A stretch of DNA of 64,000 nt from Desulfosarcina ovata subsp. ovata (lineage in GTDB: Bacteria > Desulfobacterota > Desulfobacteria > Desulfobacterales > Desulfosarcinaceae): the NCBI RefSeq assembly GCF_009689005.1, contig NZ_AP021879.1, positions 6,697,501 to 6,761,500 on the forward strand. The letters are read 5' to 3'. The notes beneath the pieces were generated by a model. That model was not told where the DNA came from, ran no database searches, and saw only the letters and a list, made by a program, of their open reading frames with translations. This document shows positions 1 through 8,818 of this stretch, piece by piece. The translations under genes were made by a program, and so were the position numbers. Within the stretch, counting starts at the first letter, position 1; each line of letters begins with the position of its first letter.

Positions 1-987
1 CTTTTTGGTAACCGGCAACTGAGCCGGATCTACTTTCGGCCCCTGCAGCGTCTTGCAAAAAAAGCGGAATCTTACGATGATCAGGATGAGCTTTTTTTCT
101 CAGTAAGAAAAGAGGATAATGACTTTTCAATTCTCTCCTCAGCATTGAATAAAATGCTGCAGCGCATCGTTGAAAATAAAGCCGCGTTGGAAAAAACTAT
201 TGGATCATTGCAGGCGGCCAACAAAGAGCTGAAAAAGGCTCAGAACGATATTATCCGAGCTGAAAAGCTGGCCACCGTCGGACGTTTGACGTCTGGAATT
301 GCTCACGAGATTGGAAATCCCATCGGGATTGTGCTCGGGTATCTCGATTTGCTCAAACAATCCGACCTGACAGGGGAAGAACGCAATGATTTTATCAATC
401 GTTCGGAAAATGAAATAACTCGAATTAACAGTATAATCAGGCAATTGCTGGATATGTCGCGCTCAGCGGCCGGGGAAGAAAAAACGATGTCCGTCCATCA
501 ACTGATGGATGAATTGATCGGTGTTTTTAAATATCAGCCTGCGGCTAAAAATATTTGCTTCGAATCCTTGTTTTATGCCGATAATGATTTCGTGCATGGC
601 GATCCCGAACAGATTCGGCAGGTTTTTTTAAATATTATGATCAATGCCATTGATGCCGTCAATGCTGACCCGGTCAATCCGGGGATAATCCAATTGATCA
701 CCAGCAATGGGGCAGACGATCAAGAAAACAATGACCATCAAAGTCCGCAATCCCTCCAGGTGACGGTCAAGGACAATGGCCCCGGTATCGCCCCCTCTCA
801 TTTGGATCATCTTTTTGATCCGTTTTTCACCACCAAGGAACCCGGGAAGGGAACCGGATTAGGTCTCAGTGTATCAGCGATGATTGTTGACAGGCTCGGG
901 GGGACATTGGCGGCGGTGAGTGAGGACGGCGGTGGGAGCTGCTTTTGTCTGACCTTGCCGCTATCAACAGATACAATCAAAAAATAA
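1..987 (+). CDS. Sensor histidine kinase, C-terminal part (cut by window edge)
   Basis: The reading frame is open from base 1, so this is the C-terminal part of a larger sensor kinase whose input and membrane regions lie outside the window. The first residues and the following coiled stretch look like the end of a HAMP/linker. The H-box reads SGIAHEIGNPIGIVLGYLDL with the phosphorylated His. An N-box (NIMINAIDAV), G1 box (DNGPGIAP) and G2 box (GTGLGLSVS) complete an NtrB-type transmitter. It phosphorylates a partner regulator, almost certainly the NtrC-type protein starting 21 bases downstream. An internal ATG at 145 exists but lies inside the linker and is unlikely to be the true start. The signal sensed cannot be read from this part. 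Confidence 0.9.
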   Translation, partial: LFGNRQLSRIYFRPLQRLAKKAESYDDQDELFFSVRKEDNDFSILSSALNKMLQRIVENKAALEKTIGSLQAANKELKKAQNDIIRAEKLATVGRLTSGIAHEIGNPIGIVLGYLDLLKQSDLTGEERNDFINRSENEITRINSIIRQLLDMSRSAAGEEKTMSVHQLMDELIGVFKYQPAAKNICFESLFYADNDFVHGDPEQIRQVFLNIMINAIDAVNADPVNPGIIQLITSNGADDQENNDHQSPQSLQVTVKDNGPGIAPSHLDHLFDPFFTTKEPGKGTGLGLSVSAMIVDRLGGTLAAVSEDGGGSCFCLTLPLSTDTIKK

Positions 988-1008
988 ATAAAATGGGAAG
1001 ATTGCAGG

Positions 1009-2406
1009 ATGCCAGAGCCTGAAGCCCGGAAAAAGGCCATTCTGATCATTGATGATGAGGAAAACATGCGTCACATGCTTCAGTCCATGTTACGCCGATA
1101 CGGATACCTTATCGAAACCGCGGAAGATGGCGTCCAAGGATTGGATAAAATTGGACAGCAGCGTTTTGATTTTGTGCTTTGCGACATTAAAATGCCACGC
1201 ATGGACGGCATGACTTTTCTCAAGGCATCCCGCGAACATCTGCAGAACACAACCGTCATCATGATGTCTGCTTACGGCAGTATCGACCTGGCGATTGAAG
1301 CCATGAAGCTTGGTGCCTACGATTTCATTTCCAAGCCCTTTAAAAATGAAGAGATCCGATTAACCCTGAAAAAGGCGGAAGAGCGCGAACGCTTAAAGTC
1401 GGAGAACCTTCAACTCAAAGATAAAATTCAGCGGATCGCTGGCAGCCTCTCTTTTGGAAACATGGTTGGCAAAAGCCCGGCCATGCAACAGGTCTTCTCC
1501 ATGGCCTTGAAGGTGGCGCGTTTTGACAGCACCGTTTTGATTACCGGTGAGAGTGGCACTGGAAAAGAACTGATCGCACAAGGCATTCATCAGGAGAGTG
1601 AGCGCAGGAGCGGACCCATCATTCCGGTAAACTGTGCCTCTATTCCGGAAAGCCTGATGGAGAGCGAACTGTTCGGGCATGCCAAAGGCGCATTTACCGG
1701 TGCGGACAAAGACAAAAAAGGGCTGTTTGAAATGGCCCAGGAGGGAACCCTTTTTCTCGATGAGATCGGGGAAATCCCATTTTCATTGCAACCCAAGCTG
1801 TTGCGTGTGTTACAGGAAGGGGAGGTCCGTCCAGTGGGGGGCACAAAATCCAAATCCATTGATGTGCGCGTGATTGCCGCCACTTCCAGGGATCTTGGAA
1901 AGGAGATTGCTGCCGGTCACTTCAGGGAAGATCTGTTCTACCGGCTCAACGTGGTCCCTATTGTTTTGCCGCCGCTTCGGCAGCGGACGGATGATATCCC
2001 CCGGTTGTGCCGGTTTTTTATCAATCGTTTCAACGAATCCCTGAACACGCGGATAGAAAATATATCATCCGCTGCCATGGCTGCCCTCATGCGGCATGAT
2101 TGGCCCGGCAACGTCCGTGAACTGGAAAACGCCATTGAGCGGGCCATTGTGCTGGCCGAGGGGCATACGCTCGAGGCCGACAACTTTTTTGGGGGAACCA
2201 CTTCGACGGCCGATTCGCATCCAGGAGAAGATGAAGACGCCGGTGACGGCGGTTTTTCGCTGAAAGTGGCCAAGGCCAGACTGGAAGCGCGGATGATCCG
2301 CAAGGCGCTGGCCGCAACCGAAGGCAATCGCACCCATGCAGCCGGCTTGTTGGAAATCAGCCACCCGTCTTTGTTGAGTAAGATGAAGCTTTACGGCATC
2401 AAATAA
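1009..2406 (+). CDS. Sigma54-dependent response regulator, NtrC family
   Basis: The 465-residue protein has a receiver domain (about residues 8-125) with the phospho-acceptor Asp in LCDIKMP and the conserved Lys in SKPF. An AAA+ sigma54-activation domain follows (about 148-380) with Walker A GESGTGKE and the GAFTGA loop that contacts sigma54. A Fis-type helix-turn-helix lies at the C-terminus (NRTHAAGLLEISHPSLLSKM). When phosphorylated it should oligomerise and remodel the sigma54 polymerase at distant enhancers. It begins 21 bases after the kinase stop, so the two form a cognate pair. I saw no clear sigma54 promoter next to it, so its regulon is unknown. The length is normal for the family. 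Confidence 0.95.
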   Translation: MPEPEARKKAILIIDDEENMRHMLQSMLRRYGYLIETAEDGVQGLDKIGQQRFDFVLCDIKMPRMDGMTFLKASREHLQNTTVIMMSAYGSIDLAIEAMKLGAYDFISKPFKNEEIRLTLKKAEERERLKSENLQLKDKIQRIAGSLSFGNMVGKSPAMQQVFSMALKVARFDSTVLITGESGTGKELIAQGIHQESERRSGPIIPVNCASIPESLMESELFGHAKGAFTGADKDKKGLFEMAQEGTLFLDEIGEIPFSLQPKLLRVLQEGEVRPVGGTKSKSIDVRVIAATSRDLGKEIAAGHFREDLFYRLNVVPIVLPPLRQRTDDIPRLCRFFINRFNESLNTRIENISSAAMAALMRHDWPGNVRELENAIERAIVLAEGHTLEADNFFGGTTSTADSHPGEDEDAGDGGFSLKVAKARLEARMIRKALAATEGNRTHAAGLLEISHPSLLSKMKLYGIK

Positions 2407-2413
2407 GACCGCA

Positions 2414-3034
2414 TTACAATTTGGCTTGCTGGAACAGCCTTTCGACGTTCAGGCGGTTGATGATTTCTGTAAATATTTCACCGATTATTTTTTCCGCGCC
2501 ACCGCTTCCGACGATTTTTACCCGTTCGGCCGTGCCGCTGACCACTTCCCGGGCCACCAGATGGGCATCTTCGGAGAGGTTGGCCTCATAGCTGATATCC
2601 GCCTTCCATTTCTGTCCGTCCAGGTTAATCCGGAACCGATTGATTTTAATCTGGAAGACCGGCACATTGGGTGACCGTTTGTCTGCAACTTTGACGTGTA
2701 ATTGAGTCAGGCGCTGCTTCATTGCGGTTTCGAACAGCCTGAGCAACGGATATGCCCCCAACATGGTCACCGTTGTATCCGGTTTTTCCAGGGAAAGGGA
2801 AAACAGACCGGTAAAATATTCAAAATTCTTTTTGGCGGGCGCGTTGAAAATTTCTTTATCACTGCGCAGGTCCCGGGTTTCGATAAAAACCGTACGACCC
2901 GCCAGGCCTTCACTTGCGGTGGGAAGCTGGTAGATCACATCGATATAGGATTTCTTTGCACAGGCAAATGCCCCCAGGATAACCAGGACCAGGATAAACA
3001 TTTCCGAGTAGAATCTTTTTCTCATACGATACAT
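2414..3034 (-). CDS. Predicted outer-membrane or periplasmic lipoprotein
   Basis: A 206-residue protein with a basic N-terminus, a hydrophobic stretch (about residues 12-24) and a Cys in the context GAFAC, consistent with a lipoprotein signal. The start at 3034 is supported by an AAGGAGG ribosome site about 7 bases upstream. The mature part is mixed alpha/beta and I do not recognise a family with certainty. It somewhat resembles lipoproteins of the YajG or LptE type, but that is only an impression. It converges with the NtrC-type gene across 7 bases and stands alone on this strand. Confidence 0.75.
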   Translation of the reverse strand: MYRMRKRFYSEMFILVLVILGAFACAKKSYIDVIYQLPTASEGLAGRTVFIETRDLRSDKEIFNAPAKKNFEYFTGLFSLSLEKPDTTVTMLGAYPLLRLFETAMKQRLTQLHVKVADKRSPNVPVFQIKINRFRINLDGQKWKADISYEANLSEDAHLVAREVVSGTAERVKIVGSGGAEKIIGEIFTEIINRLNVERLFQQAKL

Positions 3035-3381
3035 GCTTTCCTCCTTTATGGAGAAACGATTCGGTGACCGTCGGGATGGATATGCTCCTTGCTGACTACA
3101 TGAGGTTGGCCCCTTTTGTCAATGCCGGCACAACGCCGGTTCAGGGGAAACCCAAATGTGGCTATCCTGAATGCCGGTTAATCGCTGGGGCGGCCGTGCC
3201 ATCGCCCGGGGAATCCGCTTGCCAAGACGAAAGTTTCCATGTTATTTCGATCTTATTCACGATTTTGATTGATGACACTAATGCCGTATCCACATGATCG
3301 CAGGAAATATTGATAACGTTCCACCGGACTATGAGAAGGTTCAACGATAATATTAACCGCTTTCTTGGACTTTAGGAGGAA
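3035..3381. other. Intergenic region between lipoprotein and amino-acid importer
   Basis: This 347-base gap separates two divergent genes. I see no credible coding frame; the short open frames lack ribosome sites and homology. The only clear signal is a strong ribosome site (TAGGAGG) just before the importer gene at 3382. It must hold promoters for both flanking genes, but none matches consensus well enough to place. Confidence 0.5.
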
Positions 3382-4398
3382 TTGATGAAACGATTTAGTT
3401 TTGTATTGGCGCTTTTTGCAGTTTTCTCGATGGTTTGCTCCGCATCGGCCGGCACGCTGGATGACGTTAAATCAAAAGGCTTCATACAGGTTGGCGTTAA
3501 CGGCGATGTATTCGGCTTTGGCAAGCCGGATGAAAAAGGCGTCTGGAAAGGCCTTGACGTTGACACCGGGCGCGCCATTGCCGCGGCCGTATTTGGCGAT
3601 GCCAGCAAAATCAAGTTCATTCCGCTGACGGCGGTAACCCGGTTTACCGCCCTGCAGTCCGGTGAAATCGATGTCCTCTGCCGCAACGCTACCCGTACAC
3701 TCAGTCGCGAAACAGCACTGGGGCTCAACTTCGTGCAGGTCAACTATTACGATGGCCAGGGATTCTTGGTACCCAAGTCTCTGGGCGTGAAAAGCGCCAA
3801 GGAACTGGATGGCGCCTCGGTTTGCGTGCTTCCCGGCACCACCACCGAACTCAATGCGGCGGACTATTTTCGTTCCAACGGCATTAAGATGAAACCGGTG
3901 GTGATCGAAAACACCGCGGAATTGGCCAAAACCTTCTTTGCCGGTCGCTGCGACTGCCTGACTTCGGACGCTTCCCAGTTGGCCGGTACCCGTGCCGTGG
4001 CACCCAATCCCGATGACTATATGATTTTACCCCAGATTATCTCCAAGGAGCCGTTGGCGCCTGCCGTTCGCCATGGCGACGATCAGTGGTACGATATCGT
4101 CAATTTATCGGTGCTGGCCATGATTAACGCCGAGGAACTGGGCATCACCTCGAAAAACGTTGACGAGATGCTAAAGAGCGCCAATCCCAAGATCCAGCGT
4201 TTTTTGGGCGTCACCCCCGGAAATGGCAAGGCGCTCGGCTTGGATGAAAAATTTGCTTACAACATTGTCAAACAGGTGGGCAATTACGGTGAGGTATTCG
4301 AACGCAACGTCGGTAAGGATACGCCACTCAAGATCGAGCGTGGTCTGAATGCCCTGTGGACCAATGGCGGCTTGATGTACTCCCCGCCGTTCAAGTAA
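3382..4398 (+). CDS. aapJ: Periplasmic L-amino-acid-binding protein (AapJ/BztA type)
   Basis: The 338-residue protein begins with a classical signal peptide (MKRFSFVLALFAVFSMVCSA, cleavage likely after ASA). The mature part is a type II periplasmic binding fold typical of polar amino-acid transporters (for example QVGVNGDVFGF, LTAVTRFTALQSGEIDVLCR, CLTSDASQLAGTR). The length and the four-gene arrangement fit the general L-amino-acid importer (Aap/Bzt). It captures amino acids in the periplasm and delivers them to the permeases encoded downstream. The TAGGAGG ribosome site makes this probably the most highly translated gene of the operon, as usual for binding proteins. Exact specificity cannot be read from sequence. 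Confidence 0.93.
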   Translation: MMKRFSFVLALFAVFSMVCSASAGTLDDVKSKGFIQVGVNGDVFGFGKPDEKGVWKGLDVDTGRAIAAAVFGDASKIKFIPLTAVTRFTALQSGEIDVLCRNATRTLSRETALGLNFVQVNYYDGQGFLVPKSLGVKSAKELDGASVCVLPGTTTELNAADYFRSNGIKMKPVVIENTAELAKTFFAGRCDCLTSDASQLAGTRAVAPNPDDYMILPQIISKEPLAPAVRHGDDQWYDIVNLSVLAMINAEELGITSKNVDEMLKSANPKIQRFLGVTPGNGKALGLDEKFAYNIVKQVGNYGEVFERNVGKDTPLKIERGLNALWTNGGLMYSPPFK

Positions 4399-4406
4399 TC
4401 CATCGT

Positions 4407-4445
4407 ACCGCCTGTCGCCGCAGGAAAGCAATGCTGTCTGGCGGT
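4407..4445 (+). promoter_or_regulatory. Possible intercistronic hairpin after aapJ
   Basis: ACCGCC at 4407-4412 can pair with GGCGGT at 4440-4445 in the gap between the binding-protein gene and the first permease gene. Hairpins at this position often lower downstream expression relative to the binding protein. The stem is only 6 bp with a long loop, so this is a weak call. Confidence 0.3.
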
Positions 4446-4495
4446 GATAACGCTTCGGTATCTTAGTCAATCGGTTGCTGTGCGCTCCTGATCCC

Positions 4496-5713
4496 ATGGA
4501 CGTACAGCAACCCGCCACCACGAGCGATAACCGGATGCAAAAGATCGATATCGGGGATGAGAAAATTCCCCTGCTCAACGACCCTGCCAAACGATCACTG
4601 ATTTATCAGGTGGGGGTGGTGCTGATGGTGGCGGCGTTGGGTTACTATCTGATATCCAACACGCTGGCCAACCTTGATCGGCAGTCCATCGCCACCGGTT
4701 TCGGATTTCTCGAAAAAGAGAGTTCCTTTGAAATCGGTGAATCCCTAATCGAATACTCCGCTGCCGATAATTACGCCCGGGCGCTTTTGGTGGGCGTTCT
4801 CAATACACTGAAAGTCTCTTTTGTCGGCATCGTGCTGACCGTCATTCTGGGTACCTTGATCGGTGTCGCCAGGCTTTCCACAAACTGGCTGGTTTCCCGG
4901 CTGGCGGCCATCTACATAGAACTGCTTCAGGATATTCCCGTTCTGCTGCAACTTTTTTTCTGGTATGCCTTTTTCTATGAGATGCTGCCATCGCCGCGCC
5001 AGGCCCTCAACCCGGTCACCGGCCTTTTTTTATGTAACCGCGGTATGATTTTTGGCGTGCCGGCTGCCCACCCGGCCTGGGCCTGGATGGGATGGGCTTT
5101 TCTGGTGGCCTGCGTGCTGGCATGGTTGCTCCGGCGGTGGGCGATGCAGCGTCTGTTCAAAACCGGTAAACCCTTTCCGATTTTTTGGACTTCCCTGGGG
5201 GTGCTGCTGGGGTTGCCATTTTTTGTGTGGCTGCTGGCCGGCGCACCAACGGCCATGGACCTGCCGCATTTGCGGGGTTTCAATTTCCAGGGCGGGATGA
5301 GCATCAGCCCCGAGTTCACTGCTCTGCTGTTGGGACTGGTATTGTATACGGCGGCTTTTGTGGCCGAGATCGTTCGCGCCGGCATTCAGTCGGTCAACAA
5401 GGGACAGACGGAGGCGGCCAAGGCGCTGGGACTAAAGACCGGAAAAGTGCTGAGCCTGGTGATTTTGCCCCAGGCGCTGAGGGTCATCATTCCGCCGCTG
5501 ACCAGCCAGATGTTGAATCTGACCAAAAACAGTTCCCTGGCAGTGGCCATCGGCTATCCCGATTTTGTTTCCGTGGCCAATACCACGATCAATCAGACCG
5601 GACAGGCAATTGAGGGGGTGGCCATGATCATGGCGGTCTACCTGTGCCTCAGCCTGCTGACTTCGGTGTTCATGAACTGGTACAACAAGAAAATGGCATT
5701 GGTTGAACGATGA
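4496..5713 (+). CDS. aapQ: Amino-acid ABC transporter permease 1 (AapQ/BztB type)
   Basis: Integral membrane permease of the HisMQ class with the long form typical of AapQ, including an extended loop. The cytoplasmic coupling (EAA) motif is visible as QTEAAKALGLKTGKVLSLVILPQA, and the sequence has several hydrophobic segments. I place the start at the ATG at 4496, giving 405 residues. A TTG 21 bases upstream is in frame, but neither has a strong ribosome site. The stop overlaps the next gene's start (ATGA at 5710), so the two permeases are translationally coupled. Together they form the membrane channel of the importer. Confidence 0.9.
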   Translation: MDVQQPATTSDNRMQKIDIGDEKIPLLNDPAKRSLIYQVGVVLMVAALGYYLISNTLANLDRQSIATGFGFLEKESSFEIGESLIEYSAADNYARALLVGVLNTLKVSFVGIVLTVILGTLIGVARLSTNWLVSRLAAIYIELLQDIPVLLQLFFWYAFFYEMLPSPRQALNPVTGLFLCNRGMIFGVPAAHPAWAWMGWAFLVACVLAWLLRRWAMQRLFKTGKPFPIFWTSLGVLLGLPFFVWLLAGAPTAMDLPHLRGFNFQGGMSISPEFTALLLGLVLYTAAFVAEIVRAGIQSVNKGQTEAAKALGLKTGKVLSLVILPQALRVIIPPLTSQMLNLTKNSSLAVAIGYPDFVSVANTTINQTGQAIEGVAMIMAVYLCLSLLTSVFMNWYNKKMALVER

Positions 5714-6804
5714 CCGTCTACGAATACGACGACCAGATTGCGGAAATGAAACCACCGGCAACATCGGTGGGCGTGCTGGGTTGGATGCGCCACAATCTTT
5801 TCAATGGATGGTTCAACACGGTGCTGACGATCATGGTCGCTGCCCTTCTGATACAAACGGTTCCGCCACTAGTAAAATGGGCGCTTCTGGAAAGCCACTG
5901 GCTGCCATCCGGTGAGGCGTGCCTGAACGGGCAGGGCGCCTGCTGGTCGGTTATTACCGCCAACCTGCGGTTTATTATCTTCGGTTTCTATCCGCACGAT
6001 CTGCAGTGGCGTCCGTTTTTGGCCATGGTTATTCTTGTGGCGCTGCTTTTCTACAGCCGGAACCGCGATCACTGGCGCAAGATTCTCGGATGGGGCTGGC
6101 TGGTGGGACTGGCCGTCATGGGTGTATTGCTCAGAGGGGGGCTGTTCGGGCTGAGCGTTGTGGAGAGCACGCAGTGGGGTGGCCTGCCGTTGACACTGCT
6201 GCTTTCGGTTTTCGGTCTGACCGCGGCCTACCCGCTCGGTATCCTTCTGGCGCTGGGTCGTGCCTCGCACATGAAGGCCGTAAAAGCCCTGTGTGTGGTC
6301 TATATCGAATTGATCCGCGGCGTTCCCCTGATCAGCTTGCTGTTCATGTCATCGGTGATATTTCCGCTGTTTCTTCCCGAGGGAGTCACGGTCAACAAAA
6401 TTTTGCGTGCCCAGGCGGCCATTATTTTTTTTACGGCCGCATACATTGCCGAGGTCGTGCGTGGCGGATTGCAGGCCATCCCCAAAGGCCAATATGAAGC
6501 CGCCGACTCGCTGGGGTTGAATTATGTTCAGACCATGCGTCTGATCATCCTGCCCCAGGCGCTCAAAATCGTCATTCCACCGTCGGTGAGTATTCTCATT
6601 TCGGCCTTCAAAGATACCTCCCTGGTGGTTATTATTGCCTTGTACGACTTGCTCAAGACCACCAAGTCGGTGCTCTCGGATCCCAAATGGATGGGGTTTT
6701 CCGCCGAGGCTTACATATTTCTGGCGCTGGTCTATTTTCTGTGCTGTTATTTCATGTCCAACTACAGCCGGCGTCTGGAGCGTGAACTGGATACGGGGTT
6801 TTAA
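5710..6804 (+). CDS. aapM: Amino-acid ABC transporter permease 2 (AapM/BztC type)
   Basis: A 364-residue HisMQ-family permease with multiple membrane segments and an EAA loop (YEAADSLGLNYVQTMRLIILPQALK) near the C-terminus. The central segment (RFIIFGFYPHDLQWRPFLA) is typical of the AapM branch. It overlaps the preceding permease gene by four bases and is followed 68 bases later by the ATPase gene. It pairs with the first permease to make the heterodimeric channel. Confidence 0.92.
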   Translation: MTVYEYDDQIAEMKPPATSVGVLGWMRHNLFNGWFNTVLTIMVAALLIQTVPPLVKWALLESHWLPSGEACLNGQGACWSVITANLRFIIFGFYPHDLQWRPFLAMVILVALLFYSRNRDHWRKILGWGWLVGLAVMGVLLRGGLFGLSVVESTQWGGLPLTLLLSVFGLTAAYPLGILLALGRASHMKAVKALCVVYIELIRGVPLISLLFMSSVIFPLFLPEGVTVNKILRAQAAIIFFTAAYIAEVVRGGLQAIPKGQYEAADSLGLNYVQTMRLIILPQALKIVIPPSVSILISAFKDTSLVVIIALYDLLKTTKSVLSDPKWMGFSAEAYIFLALVYFLCCYFMSNYSRRLERELDTGF

Positions 6805-6872
6805 GGGGCGGATTACCGCCTTTCCTTTGATTAAAACTTTAAACGTAACACTTCTCCTCTCAGGTTATTGAT

Positions 6873-7649
6873 ATGAACGAACCCAACACCGCCACTCACA
6901 ATGACTTAGAAACCAACGATACGATTATCAAAATCGTCGGCATGCACAAATGGTACGGCGATTTCCATGTGCTTCAGGACGTCAACCTCGACGTGGCGCG
7001 GGGGGAGCGGATCGTTATCTGCGGTCCCTCGGGGTCCGGGAAGTCGACTCTGATCCGCTGTATTAATCGGCTGGAGGAGCATCAGCGCGGAAAAATTATC
7101 GTCGATAGCACCGAGTTGACCAACGATCTTAAAAACATCGAAAAAATTCGGGCCGAAGTGGGGATGGTGTTTCAGCATTTCAACCTTTTTCCCCACCTGA
7201 CCATCCTGGAAAATCTCACCCTTGGACCGATATGGGTGAGAAAAACACCCAAGCGGGAAGCGGAAGCGACGGCCATGGCTTATCTGGAAAAAGTGCACAT
7301 CGCGGAACAGGCCAAAAAATATCCCGGCCAGCTCTCGGGGGGGCAGCAACAGCGGGTGGCCATCGCCCGCAGCCTCTGTATGAAGCCCAATGTGATGCTT
7401 TTTGATGAACCGACATCGGCCCTGGATCCGGAGATGGTCAAGGAGGTGCTCGATGTCATGATCAGCCTGGCCCGGGAAGGGATGACCATGCTGGTGGTGA
7501 CCCACGAAATGGGTTTCGCCAAAAGTGTCGCCCACCGGGTGCTGTTCATGGATTACGGCCGCATCGTTGAAGAGAACACCCCCGCTGAATTTTTCGACAA
7601 TCCCCAACACGACCGGACCAAACTGTTTTTAAGCCAGATTCTGCATTGA
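6873..7649 (+). CDS. aapP: Amino-acid ABC transporter ATPase (AapP/BztD type)
   Basis: A 258-residue ABC ATPase with Walker A (CGPSGSGKST), Q-loop region (MVFQHFNLFPHLT), signature LSGGQQQRVAIARSL, Walker B (VMLFDEPTSALD) and the switch His (VVTHEMGFA). These match the polar amino-acid subfamily very closely. It powers uptake through the AapQ/AapM pair. It ends 12 bases before alanine racemase, which is probably co-transcribed. Confidence 0.95.
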   Translation: MNEPNTATHNDLETNDTIIKIVGMHKWYGDFHVLQDVNLDVARGERIVICGPSGSGKSTLIRCINRLEEHQRGKIIVDSTELTNDLKNIEKIRAEVGMVFQHFNLFPHLTILENLTLGPIWVRKTPKREAEATAMAYLEKVHIAEQAKKYPGQLSGGQQQRVAIARSLCMKPNVMLFDEPTSALDPEMVKEVLDVMISLAREGMTMLVVTHEMGFAKSVAHRVLFMDYGRIVEENTPAEFFDNPQHDRTKLFLSQILH

Positions 7650-7661
7650 AAGCCATCGATC

Positions 7662-8786
7662 ATGCCAGCCCGAACCCTCGCCACCATTCATCTTGATCAC
7701 CTGCGCGCCAACTACCGCCAAATTCAACAACATATCAAACCGGCCCGCCTGATACCCGTGGTCAAGGCAAACGCTTACGGTCATGGCGCCGTTGCTGTCT
7801 CCAACTGCCTGTCCGATGAAGGCGCGCCATTGCTGGCGGTTGCCCAATTTCAGGAGGCCATGGAGTTGCGCGACAGCGGGATCCAGGTGCCCATTCTGAT
7901 TTTCGGCCGCCTTTTTCCCGACGAACTGCCTGCTGCCATCCGCGCAGGGTTCCGGATTACCCTGTTCGGTGAGGATGACATCCGTTGGATTGAAGCGCTT
8001 GGCGGCGATCGGCCGGCCGTGGTGCATGTCAAGGTAGAAACCGGCATGGGGCGGGTAGGCGTGCTACCGACGCGGCAGGCGGCTTTTTTCGATCGGCTGG
8101 TGCATTCCCGGTGCTGCGTGTGGGAAGGGTTGTACAGCCATTTCGCCACTGCCGATGAAGCGGACAAAACCTATGCCCGCCAGCAGCTCGACAACTTCAA
8201 TGCCTTGATCAACCGCCTGGAATCCAAGGCGACACGGCCGCCCATGGTTCACATGGCCAACAGCGGCGCGATTATCGATTTGCCGGAGAGTCGTTTCGAT
8301 GCCTGTCGGTCCGGTATTATGCTGTACGGTCACTATCCATCCCCGGAGACATCCAAAGCGATCCCCCTGAAACAGGTCATGGCCCTGACAACGGTGGTCG
8401 CCCATATCCGGCGCCTGCCCGCCGGTCACAACGTGAGCTATGGACGGCGCTGGCAGACCGGGCGTGAGACGACGGTGGCCGTGCTTCCCATCGGCTACGC
8501 GGATGGTGTCCGGCGCCAGATGACCGGCCGGCTCCAGGTAAGGATTGGCAGCCGGGCCTATCCGGTGGTGGGGACCATTACCATGGATCAGCTCATGGTA
8601 GATGTGGGCGATGATGCCGTCCGGGTGGGGGATGATGTGCTGATCTGGGGTGAGGCGTCCGGCAGTGTCATCCAGGTGCTCGACGTTGCCGAGGCCATGG
8701 GAACCATCCCCTATGAACTGACCTGTGGGGTTTCCGCCAGGGTGCGGCGTGTGGTTGTGGATAACGGATCCGACGCTCCCGGATGA
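7662..8786 (+). CDS. alr: Alanine racemase
   Basis: A 374-residue fold-type III PLP enzyme that interconverts L- and D-alanine for peptidoglycan. The PLP-binding Lys lies in VVKANAYGHG near the N-terminus, and the catalytic Tyr of the C-terminal domain is in NVSYGRRW. The motif GTITMDQLMVDVG is also typical. It follows the amino-acid importer by 12 bases, so substrate uptake and racemisation appear linked. A D-amino-acid transaminase lies a few kilobases downstream on the other strand. Length and motifs are normal, with no sign of damage. Confidence 0.95.
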   Translation: MPARTLATIHLDHLRANYRQIQQHIKPARLIPVVKANAYGHGAVAVSNCLSDEGAPLLAVAQFQEAMELRDSGIQVPILIFGRLFPDELPAAIRAGFRITLFGEDDIRWIEALGGDRPAVVHVKVETGMGRVGVLPTRQAAFFDRLVHSRCCVWEGLYSHFATADEADKTYARQQLDNFNALINRLESKATRPPMVHMANSGAIIDLPESRFDACRSGIMLYGHYPSPETSKAIPLKQVMALTTVVAHIRRLPAGHNVSYGRRWQTGRETTVAVLPIGYADGVRRQMTGRLQVRIGSRAYPVVGTITMDQLMVDVGDDAVRVGDDVLIWGEASGSVIQVLDVAEAMGTIPYELTCGVSARVRRVVVDNGSDAPG

Positions 8787-8818
8787 CAAAAAGATGGTGA
8801 GGAGCATTACCCCGCCCC

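Noticed and set aside
3241..3381. Sigma54 promoter for the amino-acid importer, suggested by the nearby NtrC-type regulator
   Set aside because: I could not find the GG/GC core with correct spacing in this region.
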